In this document: in pieces, positions 27,316 to 35,864 of the stretch
Layout: each line of letters starts with the position of its first letter
Position numbering within the stretch: position 1 is the first letter of the stretch
NCBI RefSeq assembly: GCF_043195195.1
Contig: NZ_JBAFWT010000021.1
Location: forward strand, 1-64,000
Direction: 5' to 3'
Source: NCEH01 sp043195195
Lineage (GTDB): Bacteria > Pseudomonadota > Alphaproteobacteria > Rhizobiales > Xanthobacteraceae
DNA: 64,000 bases
Made by a program: the position numbers and the translations under genes
The notes under the pieces: model-generated
Told to the model about the DNA's origin: nothing
Seen by the model: the letters and a program-made list of their open reading frames with translations, nothing else
The model's database searches: none

Positions 27316-28293
27316 TCAGACCGCTTCCAGGGCGAGCGGGGCGCCCCGGCGCGCCGCGACCGCATCGGCCAGCACGCACAGAAGCTCGAACATGATGCTT
27401 GCGCCCGTCAGCGCCGTGAGGCCGGACGGGTCGAACGGCGGCGACACCTCCACGAGGTCCGCGCCGATCAGGTTCAGCCCCGCGAGCGCCCGCACCATGT
27501 GCTGCGTCTCGCGGGTGGTGAAGCCGCCGATCTCCGGCGTTCCGGTGCCGGGCGCGAAGGCGGGGTCGAGGCTGTCGATGTCGAAGGTCACATAGGCCGG
27601 CTTGTCGCCCAGGATGGCGTGGACCTCGTCCATCACGTCCTGCGGCCCGCGCTTGATGAATTCCTCCATGAAGATCATGCGGATGCCGCAGGCCTTGGCG
27701 AAATCGAAGTTCGAGGCATCCGAGATCGCGCCGCGCAGGCCGATCTGGACGAAGCGCTTGGGATCGATCAGCCCCTCCTCGATGGCGCGGCGGAACGGGG
27801 TGCCGTGGTTGTAGGGATTACCGCCGAAAAAGCCGTCATAGGTGTCGGAATGGGCATCGAACTGCACCACGCCCACCGGTACGTCGGGGACCAGCCCGCG
27901 CAGGATCGGCAGCGTCATCAGGTGATCGCCGCCGGCCGAAAGCGGCACCGCCCCGGCGGTGCGCACGCCGGCATAGAAATCGCCCACCAGCTTCAAGGTC
28001 TTCATCAGATCGAGGGGATCGACGGGGGCATCCCCGCAATCGGCGATCCGCGCCTGGTCATAGGGGGAGACGCCGGTGACATGATGCACCCGGCGGGTCA
28101 GGCTCGACTGGTTGCGCAATTCGCGCGGACCATGGCGCGTGCCGGCGCGATTGGTGACCCCGCCGTCAAACGGCACGCCGAGCAAAGCAATATCGACCTC
28201 GCCGGGCTCCGCCTGCGGCAGGCGCATGAAGGTGGCGATGCCGGCGAAGCGCGGGATGCTGCCGGAATCCGCCGGCTCGAACTTTCCAACCAT
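27316..28293 (-). CDS. Ureohydrolase (agmatinase/guanidino-acid hydrolase family), copy B
   Basis: A 325-aa arginase-fold enzyme with complete metal motifs: AGGDHLM, QFDAHSDTYD and TFDIDSLDPAFAPGTGTPE. The loop GGNPYNHGTPFRRA and EVSPPFDPSGLTA match guanidino-acid/agmatinase members. It differs clearly from copy A, so the pair is not a recent duplication. Adjacent ureohydrolase genes encode either two specificities or a hetero-oligomer; the latter is known for metformin hydrolase, where one subunit has lost metal ligands, which is not the case here. It lies 42 bases after the creatininase gene. Confidence 0.88.
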   Translation of the reverse strand: MVGKFEPADSGSIPRFAGIATFMRLPQAEPGEVDIALLGVPFDGGVTNRAGTRHGPRELRNQSSLTRRVHHVTGVSPYDQARIADCGDAPVDPLDLMKTLKLVGDFYAGVRTAGAVPLSAGGDHLMTLPILRGLVPDVPVGVVQFDAHSDTYDGFFGGNPYNHGTPFRRAIEEGLIDPKRFVQIGLRGAISDASNFDFAKACGIRMIFMEEFIKRGPQDVMDEVHAILGDKPAYVTFDIDSLDPAFAPGTGTPEIGGFTTRETQHMVRALAGLNLIGADLVEVSPPFDPSGLTALTGASIMFELLCVLADAVAARRGAPLALEAV

Positions 28294-28335
28294 GAAAAAC
28301 CTGCCATCTGGCTCAAGCGGGCCGCGCCCGCGCCG

Positions 28336-29109
28336 TCAGAGATTGAATTCCTTGCGCACCGCCGCGGTAATGCCGGCGACATAATCGTCCATCAGCCACT
28401 GGCCCTTTTCGGCGGTGGAGCCATGGGCCACCGCCAACACGCCGGACGCTGGGACGAAGCCTTTCGGCACCGGGTGCATGTCATAGGTGGGGAATTGCGC
28501 CGGCCCGTCGGACGGCACCTTCTCCATCTCCACCAGTTCCGGCCGCACCAGCAGCATGAGCGAGGTTTCCAGCAGGCTCGCATGTTCCAGGTCGATGCCG
28601 GGGAAGCCGTCGGGGAACAGGCGTTCCAGCGTTTCGCGGCGGGCGAAATCCCAATATTCCAGGCGCATCAGCTGCATGCCGGTGATGCCGTCACGGCGCA
28701 GCTCGCGCAGGCCGAGGTCCACGCCCTCGACGCCGGGCCACATGTTCTCGTAATGGCCGTTCACCACCACGATCCGCCGCACGCCATCGGCGCCGAGGGC
28801 CCGGATCACATCGCGCAGCACCAGGGCAAAGGTGTAGGCATCGAGGCTCGTGGTGCCGGGAAAGGCTTCGCCGCCGCCGGAGCGGGGCTGGGACTTGTAG
28901 CCATAGGGAATCGCCGGCGCGACGATGCCGCCGATCTGCGCCGCCACCCGCGCGCACACGGCGGTGGGCAGCACCACGTCCACGTTCAGCGGCAAATGGG
29001 GGCCGTGCTGCTCGGTGGTGCCGAGGGGAATGAACACCGTCGCCCCGGCGGCGACCTTCGCCTGATATTGCGGCCAGCTCAGTTCGGCCATGTAGACGCT
29101 ATCGACCAT
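28336..29109 (-). CDS. Creatininase (creatinine amidohydrolase)
   Basis: A 257-aa member of the creatininase family, close to true creatininases. Metal ligands correspond to Glu and His in GTTEQHGPHLP, Asp in LNVDVVLPTAVC, and His/Glu in VVNGHYENM. YGYKSQPRSGGG and FPGTTSLDAYT are also as in the Pseudomonas enzyme. It opens the cyclic amide of creatinine to creatine or acts on a related cyclic guanidine. Family relatives act on other cyclic or formamido substrates, so specificity is a prediction. Two ureohydrolases follow, which would suit a ring-opened guanidino acid. No M24-type creatinase is in the window. Confidence 0.85.
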   Translation of the reverse strand: MVDSVYMAELSWPQYQAKVAAGATVFIPLGTTEQHGPHLPLNVDVVLPTAVCARVAAQIGGIVAPAIPYGYKSQPRSGGGEAFPGTTSLDAYTFALVLRDVIRALGADGVRRIVVVNGHYENMWPGVEGVDLGLRELRRDGITGMQLMRLEYWDFARRETLERLFPDGFPGIDLEHASLLETSLMLLVRPELVEMEKVPSDGPAQFPTYDMHPVPKGFVPASGVLAVAHGSTAEKGQWLMDDYVAGITAAVRKEFNL

Positions 29110-29120
29110 CTTATGTCCCC

Positions 29121-29846
29121 TCAGTGCATGGCCGCGCCGCCATCGACGCTGATGCATTGGCCGGTGATGAAATTCGTATGGCGGGAGGCGAGGAAGGCGA
29201 CGGCCTCGGCCACCTCCTCCGGCCGGCCGATGCGGCGCAGCGGATTGTGGGTTTCCAGCGCCTGCTGGGCCGCATCCATGCCGGCGAAATTGAGCAAGGG
29301 CGTATCCACCGGCCCCGGCGCCACGGCATTCACCAAAATGCGCGGGGCAAGCTCGCGCGCCCAGGAACGGGTCAGCGCCAGTATGGCGCCCTTGGTGGCG
29401 CAATAGCCCGAGGCGCCCTGCCGGCCGAGATAGCCGAGTTCGGACGCGATATTGATGATGCGCCCCTGTTCGCCGAACAGCCGTGCGGCTTCGCGCGCCA
29501 TCAGGATGGTGCCGCGCACGTTCACCGCCAGCATCTTCTCGAAGGCGGCGAAATCGAAGGCGCAGAGCGGGCTTTCGAGATCCAGCCCGGCGCTGTTCAC
29601 GATCACGTCGAGCCCGCCGAGGTGCGCCGCCGCCGCATCCATCGACGCGACCACCGCCGCCTCGTCGGTGAGATCGACCGTGACGGGATGCCAGGCGGTG
29701 GTTTCCACCGGCTGAATGTCGAACCCCACCACATGGGCGCCGGCGCGCGCCAGCCGGTCGGCGCAAGCGCGGCCGATGCCGCTCGCCGCGCCGGTGACGA
29801 CGATGCACAGGCCTTGGTGCGGCAAGGTCTCAGATGGGTTCACCAC
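29121..29846 (-). CDS. Short-chain dehydrogenase/reductase (SDR), copy 2
   Basis: A 241-aa classical SDR. Cofactor motif TGAASGIG, structural NSAG, catalytic Ser in NIASELGY and YxxxK as YCATK. The Asp after strand 2 (VVGFDIQ) suggests NAD. It starts with GTG overlapping the preceding SDR by seven bases, so the two are translationally linked. It lies in the guanidino operon and probably oxidises a hydroxyl of the substrate or of a product. Confidence 0.87.
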   Translation of the reverse strand: MVNPSETLPHQGLCIVVTGAASGIGRACADRLARAGAHVVGFDIQPVETTAWHPVTVDLTDEAAVVASMDAAAAHLGGLDVIVNSAGLDLESPLCAFDFAAFEKMLAVNVRGTILMAREAARLFGEQGRIINIASELGYLGRQGASGYCATKGAILALTRSWARELAPRILVNAVAPGPVDTPLLNFAGMDAAQQALETHNPLRRIGRPEEVAEAVAFLASRHTNFITGQCISVDGGAAMH

Positions 29847-30610
29847 GGTGCTTCTCCACGATCGACCCCGAGGCTCTGGCCGGTAATGTTGGCGGCGAGG
29901 TCGGAAGCCAGAAACAGATAGGTGCCGGCCACATCGTCCGGATCCATGAAGCCGGGCAGCGCCTGCACCGCCACGATCTCGCGCAGCAGATCGTCCTCCG
30001 GCCGGCCGGTGCGCTCGGCCATGGCGCGCAGGGAGCGCAGCGAAGCGTCCGTGCGCACCCAGCCCGGGCAGACCGCATTCACATTGATGCCGCGCGGGCC
30101 AAGCTCTTTCGCGAAGGTCTTGGTCAGGCCGATGACCGCATGCTTTGAGGCGACATAGGCGGCGAACAAAGGTTCGGCGGTGCGCGACCAGATGGATGCG
30201 GTGTTGATGATCCGCCCGCCATGGGAGAGCTTCGGCGCAAAAGCGCGGGTGGCCAAGAATGTGCCCGTCACATTGATCTCGATGACGCGTCGGAATCTCA
30301 GCTCGTTTTCCGCGCTCGGATCATCCAGTGGGGTAATCAGCTCCAACCCTGCATTGTTCACCAGAACATCGAGATGGGCGATCTCCTGCGCCACGGCCTC
30401 AAGATCGGCGGTGCGGGTGATGTCGGCCCTGTGGCCGCGCGCGCCCAGCCGCTCGGCGGCTTCAAAGATGCCGTCATCCTCCGCCAGCATATGCAGATCG
30501 GCACCCGCGGCCGCGAACGCGCGGGCGATGCCGAGGCCGATGCCCCGGCTCGATCCCGTCACCAGAACCGCGCGCCCCGCGAGGCCGCCCAGCAATCCGC
30601 CCGCCATCAT
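29840..30610 (-). CDS. Short-chain dehydrogenase/reductase (SDR), copy 1
   Basis: A 256-aa classical SDR with TGSSRGIGLGIA, NNAGLEL, catalytic Ser in NTASIW and YxxxK as YVASK. C-terminal LASDLAANITGQSLGVDRG is usual for the family. Its ATG overlaps the ATPase stop (ATGA). Two distinct SDRs in one operon imply two oxidation or reduction steps on the imported molecule. Confidence 0.87.
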   Translation of the reverse strand: MMAGGLLGGLAGRAVLVTGSSRGIGLGIARAFAAAGADLHMLAEDDGIFEAAERLGARGHRADITRTADLEAVAQEIAHLDVLVNNAGLELITPLDDPSAENELRFRRVIEINVTGTFLATRAFAPKLSHGGRIINTASIWSRTAEPLFAAYVASKHAVIGLTKTFAKELGPRGINVNAVCPGWVRTDASLRSLRAMAERTGRPEDDLLREIVAVQALPGFMDPDDVAGTYLFLASDLAANITGQSLGVDRGEAPW

Positions 30611-31380
30611 GGCTCTTCTCCCGCGCTCGCCCGCACGAGGCGCAGCATCTCGTTGCGCAGGGCGAAGAAATCCGCCCCGTCGCGCATCTCCAGCGTGCGG
30701 TCCTCGCCGAGGCGCGCGCGCACATCGATTTCCGCCATGATCCGCGCCGGGCGCTTGGAAAACACGATGACCCGGTCGGCGAGGAAGGCGGCTTCCTCCA
30801 CATCGTGGGTCACGAACACCACGGTCTTGGCATCGCGGCGCTGGATGCGCCGCAATTCGCCCTGCAATTGCTCGCGCCGCTGGGCATCGAGCGCGCCGAA
30901 GGGCTCGTCCATCAGCAGCACGTCGGAACCGGCGGCGAGCGTGCGGGCGATGGCGATGCGCTGGCGCATGCCGCCGGAGACCCGGTTTGGATAGGTGTCG
31001 GAGAATTCGTAGAGGCCGACCAGATCGAGATAATGATCCCGCCGGCCCAGCTTCTCCTCCTCCGACAGATCGGTGCGGTAGCGCATGCCGAAGGCGACGT
31101 TCTCCGCCACCGTCAGCCAGGGAAAGGAGGAATAGGACTGGAACACCATGCCGCGCCGCCAGTCCGGCCCGCCCACCGGCGCGCCGTCGAGCCGGATTTC
31201 CCCGCTGCTCGGCGTATCGAGACCGCCGATCATGCGCATCAACGTGGTCTTGCCGCAGCCGGAGGGCCCGAGGAACACCACGAATTCGTTGCGCGCGATT
31301 TTCAGGTTGAACGGCGTCGCCACCACCTCGACTTGGCCGAAGCGCTTGGTGACATTGGTGAAGGTGAGATGAGCGGTCAT
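30607..31380 (-). CDS. ABC transporter ATPase, TauB/SsuB type
   Basis: A 257-aa ATPase with Walker A GPSGCGKTT, signature VSGGMRQR, Walker B VLLMDEP and switch VTHDVEEA. VFQSYSSFPWLTV is typical of nitrate/sulfonate/taurine-type importers. ATG at 31380 is used; an open extension upstream overlaps the permease and lacks homology. It energises the permease at 31391 and the binding protein at 32266. Confidence 0.9.
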   Translation of the reverse strand: MTAHLTFTNVTKRFGQVEVVATPFNLKIARNEFVVFLGPSGCGKTTLMRMIGGLDTPSSGEIRLDGAPVGGPDWRRGMVFQSYSSFPWLTVAENVAFGMRYRTDLSEEEKLGRRDHYLDLVGLYEFSDTYPNRVSGGMRQRIAIARTLAAGSDVLLMDEPFGALDAQRREQLQGELRRIQRRDAKTVVFVTHDVEEAAFLADRVIVFSKRPARIMAEIDVRARLGEDRTLEMRDGADFFALRNEMLRLVRASAGEEP

Positions 31381-31390
31381 CCGAGCACCC

Positions 31391-32269
31391 TCACAGATAG
31401 CGGAAGGCGCGGCGGTGGGCGGCGCGCAGCAATTGGTCGGTGAGAAGGCCGATGATGCCGATAAGGAACACACCCGCCATCACTTCCGGCGTCTTCATGT
31501 AGCGGCGTGCCGCCCAGATGACGAAGCCGAGGCCGCTGTCCGCCGCGACGATCTCGGCGATGATCAGATAGGTCCAGCACCAGCCGAGCGTGATGCGCAG
31601 ATTGTCCACCAGCCCCGGCAGCATGGCGCGGAAGGCCACATCCTTCAGCACCTGCCCGGGCTTGGCGCCGACCGTATAGGCGATTTCGATATATTCCTGC
31701 GGCACCCGCCGCATGTCGTCGGAAACCAGCAGCACCAATTGGAAGAAGGTGCCGAGCCAGAGCAGGAAGATCTTGGTCTCCTCCCCGACGCCGAACCAGA
31801 TGATGGAGAGCGGCACCAAAGCGGGCACCGGCAGATAGCGGATGAAATCCACGATGGGTTCGAGCGCGGCGCCGATGGCGCGATAGGCGCTCATCATCAT
31901 GCCGATGGGAATGGCCATGACCGCCGCCAGCAGAAACGCGCTCCAAACCCGCAGGATCGAGACCCAGGCGTTCCAGGCGAGATGCTGGTCCGCGAACATG
32001 CGCCCCATGGCCGAAATCACGGCGCTCGGCGCGGGAAAGAACACCGGGTTCGTAAGCCCGAGCCGCGCGACCCCTTCCCAAACCGCCAGAACGAGCGCAC
32101 TGGCGCCCAGCGCGATCAGCGCACTGACGGTGCGCGGCAAGGGCGCGCGCAGGCGGAACAGGTCGCGCAGCGCGAACCCACCGCCCATCGCCGGCGCGCC
32201 GTCCGATGACGCGCCGGACTCACCGCCGGCCTGTGCCGGCGATGAAGATGCTGCGGCAGGCTCGCTCAC
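31391..32269 (-). CDS. ABC transporter permease, TauC/SsuC type
   Basis: A 292-aa permease. After a Ser/Ala/Gly-rich cytoplasmic N-terminus of about 40 residues there are six predicted helices. The coupling segment AYTVGAKPGQVLKDVAFRAMLPGLVDNLRI is SsuC-like. The GTG start overlaps the binding-protein stop (GTGA). Confidence 0.9.
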   Translation of the reverse strand: MSEPAAASSSPAQAGGESGASSDGAPAMGGGFALRDLFRLRAPLPRTVSALIALGASALVLAVWEGVARLGLTNPVFFPAPSAVISAMGRMFADQHLAWNAWVSILRVWSAFLLAAVMAIPIGMMMSAYRAIGAALEPIVDFIRYLPVPALVPLSIIWFGVGEETKIFLLWLGTFFQLVLLVSDDMRRVPQEYIEIAYTVGAKPGQVLKDVAFRAMLPGLVDNLRITLGWCWTYLIIAEIVAADSGLGFVIWAARRYMKTPEVMAGVFLIGIIGLLTDQLLRAAHRRAFRYL

Positions 32270-33261
32270 TTTGTCCCCGCGATTGCGGAAACCACCGAGG
32301 GGTCGATCTGCTGGGCGGGGTCGAGCTTGGTGTCGGCGGCACCATTCTCCAGGTTGAGCTCCATCACCGTGTTGAAGATGCCATAGAGCGTGCCCGGCTT
32401 GCCGGCCGTGCCGATATAGGCCTCGGCATCGGCAAGCGAGGTATAAGCAAGCGAGGTGTCGAGAATGTCCTTCACCTCGGCCTCGCTCAAATTGAAGTGC
32501 GGCGCGGCGAGCTTGATGAATTCCGCCGGATTTTTCTTGTAGAGATCGACCGCTTCATAAATCCCCTTCAGGAAGGCCTGATACTTCTTCGGGTTAGCCT
32601 TCAGATCGTCCTGACGCGCCGCGATGATATCGACGATGATGTCGCTATCCTTGGAGGAGAGCAGGATCTTGCCCTTGCGGTTCGCGTTGGCGGTGATCGC
32701 CTGCGACAGGACGGGCTCGTAGGTGGCGATCGCCATGATCGAGGGGTCGGCGAATACGGCCACGGTGTCGGCGGTCGCTATCTCCTTCATCTTCAGGTCC
32801 TTGAGGGTCATCCCCTCCTTCTTCAGCGCCAGTTGCAGCAACAGGCGGGCGGGAATGTTGACCTCGGACGCCACGGTCTTGCCCTTCAGCGCCGCGACGG
32901 AAGAAATCGACCCGTCCGCGATCACGCCATCGCCGCCCACCGACTTGTCGATGGTGCCGATGATGATGCCAGGGGTGGAGGCATCGCGCGGGCGGCCCTG
33001 ATGCTCGCCCACCGTGCGCATGTCCACCTCAATGTCACCACGCGCCATGGCGGCCATGACGTTCGAGCGGTCGTCCTCGAACCGCATATCCACATCAAGG
33101 CCGAGGGCTTTGAAATAGCCCTTGTCCATGGCCACGAAGACGGGCGCAAAACCCGGCCAGGTGGGCGCGAGAACCCTGATTTTATCGGCGGCGGAAGCCG
33201 GGGCCGAAAGGGCCAGCAGGCCCAGAACGGCAAAAGCGGCAATGCGATCTTTATGCCTCAT
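32266..33261 (-). CDS. ABC transporter substrate-binding protein, NMT1/TauA type
   Basis: A 331-aa periplasmic protein with a Sec signal (MRHKDRIAAFAVLGLLALSAPASAA) and the NMT1-like fold (IRVLAPTWPGFAPVFVAMDKGYFKALGLDVDM). First gene of the guanidino operon, divergent from a LysR gene. ATG at 33261 follows AAAGGAGCGACCGCC. The family binds small compounds such as sulfonates, pyrimidines and aromatic acids; the following creatininase and ureohydrolases suggest a small guanidino or N-heterocyclic ligand here. Confidence 0.9.
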   Translation of the reverse strand: MRHKDRIAAFAVLGLLALSAPASAADKIRVLAPTWPGFAPVFVAMDKGYFKALGLDVDMRFEDDRSNVMAAMARGDIEVDMRTVGEHQGRPRDASTPGIIIGTIDKSVGGDGVIADGSISSVAALKGKTVASEVNIPARLLLQLALKKEGMTLKDLKMKEIATADTVAVFADPSIMAIATYEPVLSQAITANANRKGKILLSSKDSDIIVDIIAARQDDLKANPKKYQAFLKGIYEAVDLYKKNPAEFIKLAAPHFNLSEAEVKDILDTSLAYTSLADAEAYIGTAGKPGTLYGIFNTVMELNLENGAADTKLDPAQQIDPSVVSAIAGTK

Positions 33262-33333
33262 GGCGGTCGCTCCTTTGGAAGTGGCGCCATGCTCCGGCAT
33301 ATTCACATCCGGAAAAATCGTTTTTATTGGAAC

Positions 33334-33359
33334 CTCACATCGATAATTTTAAATGTGAG
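33334..33359. promoter_or_regulatory. LysR-type inverted repeat in the divergent promoter
   Basis: CTCACAT (33334-33340) and ATGTGAG (33353-33359) are perfect inverted repeats separated by 12 A/T-rich bases. They lie between the binding-protein gene (start 33261) and the LysR gene (start 33381), close to the latter, as expected of an autoregulatory LysR recognition site. Confidence 0.6.
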
Positions 33360-33380
33360 ACACTGAGTGAAGGAAAGTGC

Positions 33381-34301
33381 ATGCGGCGACTGGATAATAT
33401 CGACCTTCGGCTGCTGCGCGTGTTCGTGGCGTTGGCCGAAGCAGGCGGGTTTGCCGATGCGCAGATCACCCTCAACCTTTCTCAATCCACCCTGTCCACC
33501 CATCTGGCGGCCCTGGAGCGCAAGCTCGGCGGGCAATTGTGCGAGCGCGGGCGCGCCGGCTTCCGCCTCACCCCGTTCGGGGAATCCACCTTTGCGGCGG
33601 CCAAGCAATTGTTTGCAGATGTCGATGCCTTCCATAGCCGCATCGGGCGCGACCAACGCACATTGGTCGGACGGCTGCGGCTTGGGATTGTCGATGGGGT
33701 CGTGACCAATCCCACGCTCGGGCTGCAGACCGCCCTGGCGCGATACATGGACTATGCCTCAGAGGTGTTCGTGGATCTGGAACTCGGCACGCCGCTGGTG
33801 CTTGAGCAGGCGTTGATGGATGGCGCCCGCGATATCGTGGTCGGCCCGTTCTCGCAGAAGGTGCCGGGCATCACCTATATCCCCCTGCACCGCGAACCCC
33901 ATGCGCTCTATTGCGGCAAAGGGCACGCGCTGTTCACGGTCCCGATGCGGGAGATGCAACACGCGCAGATCGAGGCGGCGCTCTTCTCCGTGCGGCGCTA
34001 TCGACACCTCGACGATCTCTACCGGGTGAACCATCCGCGCGCGAGCGCCTCGGTCATGCATATGGAGGCACAGGTGATGATGATCCTGTCCGGTCATTTC
34101 ATCGGCTATCTGCCGCGCCACATCGGCGACGACTGGGCGCGGCGCGGCGAGATGCGGGCCCTAAAGCCGGAAAGCTACGGCTTTGAATCGGCACATTTCG
34201 TCGCGACGCGTCGGCTGAAAGGCGAGCAGCCGCTGGTGGATGCCTTCATCAAGGAATTGAAGGCCCAAGTCGGCGATGCTGCCCGCCCTGCCCGGATTTA
34301 A
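33381..34301 (+). CDS. LysR-family regulator of the guanidino operon
   Basis: A 306-aa LysR protein. The winged HTH occupies about residues 8-66 (DLRLLRVFVALAEAGGFADAQITLNLSQSTLSTHLAALE), followed by the two-lobed effector domain. It is divergent from the ABC/SDR/creatininase/ureohydrolase operon and presumably activates it on binding the substrate. ATG at 33381 follows GAAGGAAAGTGC. Its TAA overlaps the stop codon of the convergent aldehyde dehydrogenase gene. Confidence 0.9.
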   Translation: MRRLDNIDLRLLRVFVALAEAGGFADAQITLNLSQSTLSTHLAALERKLGGQLCERGRAGFRLTPFGESTFAAAKQLFADVDAFHSRIGRDQRTLVGRLRLGIVDGVVTNPTLGLQTALARYMDYASEVFVDLELGTPLVLEQALMDGARDIVVGPFSQKVPGITYIPLHREPHALYCGKGHALFTVPMREMQHAQIEAALFSVRRYRHLDDLYRVNHPRASASVMHMEAQVMMILSGHFIGYLPRHIGDDWARRGEMRALKPESYGFESAHFVATRRLKGEQPLVDAFIKELKAQVGDAARPARI

Positions 34302-35785
34302 CGGGTGAGGTTGACCGTGATGTTCTTCGACTGGGTGAAGCTGTCCAGCATCGCCGAAAGCGAGAACTCGCGCCCGAGGCCGCTCTGCTTGTAGCCACCG
34401 TAGGAATGGCCGGGCAATTGACCCGCCCCCTGGTTGATCTGCACCCAGCCGGCCTCGACATCGCGGGCGGTGCGCAGCGCCTTGCCGATGTCGTGGGTCC
34501 AGATATAGGCGGCAAGGCCATAATGGCTGTCATTGGCCATCTTCACCACGTCCGCCTCGTCCTCCCAGGGAATGGCGACGAGCACCGGGCCGAAGATTTC
34601 CTCGCGCGCCAAACGCCAATCGTTTTCAGCCTGTGCGAACGCGGTCGGGCGCATGAAATAGCCCGCGCTCAGCGGCCCATCTTTATCCGGCAGGCCGCCC
34701 ATGACGAGGCGCGAGCCCTTCTGCTGCAAGCCTTCTTCAACATAGCCGCAGACTTTTTTGAACTGCTTCTCATTGATGATGGCGCCGATGTCCGTGTCTT
34801 CCGCGAGCGGATCGCCGAGGCGCAGCTTCGACGCCTTGTCGGCTAGGCGCTCCAGGAACCCGTCGTAGATTTTGCGGTGGAGAAACAGGCGCGAACCGGC
34901 GGTGCAAGACTGGCTTTGACGGGTGAAGCGCATCGCGGAAATGATGCCGTCCACCACCCAATCCTCATCCGCGTCCGGGAAGACGATGGAGGGGCTCTTG
35001 CCGCCAAGCTCAAGGGAAACCGGAAGAATCCGCTTCGCGGCAGCTTCCATAACCAGCTTGCCGACAGCGGTGGAGCCGGTGAAGGAGAGTTTCGCCACCT
35101 TCGGATGGTTGATCAGCGGCGCACCGCATTCCGGGCCGGTGCCGGTCAACATGTTGACGACGCCAGGGGGCAAATGCTCGGCGCAGATCTCCGCCAGCAT
35201 CAGCACCGCCAGGGGGGCGTCCTCGGCGGTCTTCATGACCATGGTGTTGCCCGCGCAAAGGGCCGGAGCGATCTTCACGGCAGCCAGCAAAAACGGGGCA
35301 TTCCATGGGATGACGGCCGCAACGACGCCGAGCGGCTCGCGCTGGGTGTAGCTGAGGAGATCGTCTGAGAACGGCAGGGTCTCACCCTTCAACTCGCCCG
35401 AAAGGCCGCCGAAATAGCGGAACATCTCCGCTGCCGCCTTGGTCTCCGGACGGGCCTGGGTGCGCAGGGCATTGCCGGTCTCGGTCGCGACGGTTCTGGC
35501 GATTTCCTCGTGCCGGGCATCGATGCCATCGGCGATCCGCATCAACAGCCGGCCCCGCTCGCGCGGCGGCACCTTGCGCCAGGAGATGAATGCTTCCAGT
35601 GCCTTATCGACGGCCAGGTCGACTTCTACGGCGCCGCCCCGGGGCACCTCGGCGAAGATTTCGCGCCGCGCCGGGTTCTCCACGGCGAGGGTTTCGCCGG
35701 ATGCGGCCCAGACCCAGTCGCCGCCGATCAGCATGGGATGGCGCAGGAGTTGCGCGCCGGTGAGGGTCTTTTCGCCCATGTTCAT
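34298..35785 (-). CDS. NAD(P)-dependent aldehyde dehydrogenase
   Basis: A 495-aa ALDH. Motifs: AVIPWNAPF with the oxyanion Asn, FTGSTAVG for the cofactor, SLELGGKSP with the general-base Glu, and RQSQSCTAGSR with the catalytic Cys near residue 300. Substrate unclear. The gene is 79 bases behind a GntR regulator on the same strand, which is divergent from an acyl-CoA operon; it may supply that pathway with an acid from an aldehyde. ATG at 35785 follows GGGAGGACGAT. Confidence 0.9.
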   Translation of the reverse strand: MNMGEKTLTGAQLLRHPMLIGGDWVWAASGETLAVENPARREIFAEVPRGGAVEVDLAVDKALEAFISWRKVPPRERGRLLMRIADGIDARHEEIARTVATETGNALRTQARPETKAAAEMFRYFGGLSGELKGETLPFSDDLLSYTQREPLGVVAAVIPWNAPFLLAAVKIAPALCAGNTMVMKTAEDAPLAVLMLAEICAEHLPPGVVNMLTGTGPECGAPLINHPKVAKLSFTGSTAVGKLVMEAAAKRILPVSLELGGKSPSIVFPDADEDWVVDGIISAMRFTRQSQSCTAGSRLFLHRKIYDGFLERLADKASKLRLGDPLAEDTDIGAIINEKQFKKVCGYVEEGLQQKGSRLVMGGLPDKDGPLSAGYFMRPTAFAQAENDWRLAREEIFGPVLVAIPWEDEADVVKMANDSHYGLAAYIWTHDIGKALRTARDVEAGWVQINQGAGQLPGHSYGGYKQSGLGREFSLSAMLDSFTQSKNITVNLTR

Positions 35786-35864
35786 ATCGTCCTCCCTTGT
35801 TCGCGAAGCTGCGGCCCCGCTCCGGCGTGACGCCGGTTTTCCATTCTATAACAAAGCCTTGAAG

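Noticed and set aside
28336..29109. Reading the creatininase gene as a much longer protein fused to the upstream SDR region
   Set aside because: The frame is open upstream to about 29808, but that part is the out-of-frame shadow of the SDR; the ATG at 29109 gives the normal 257-aa length.
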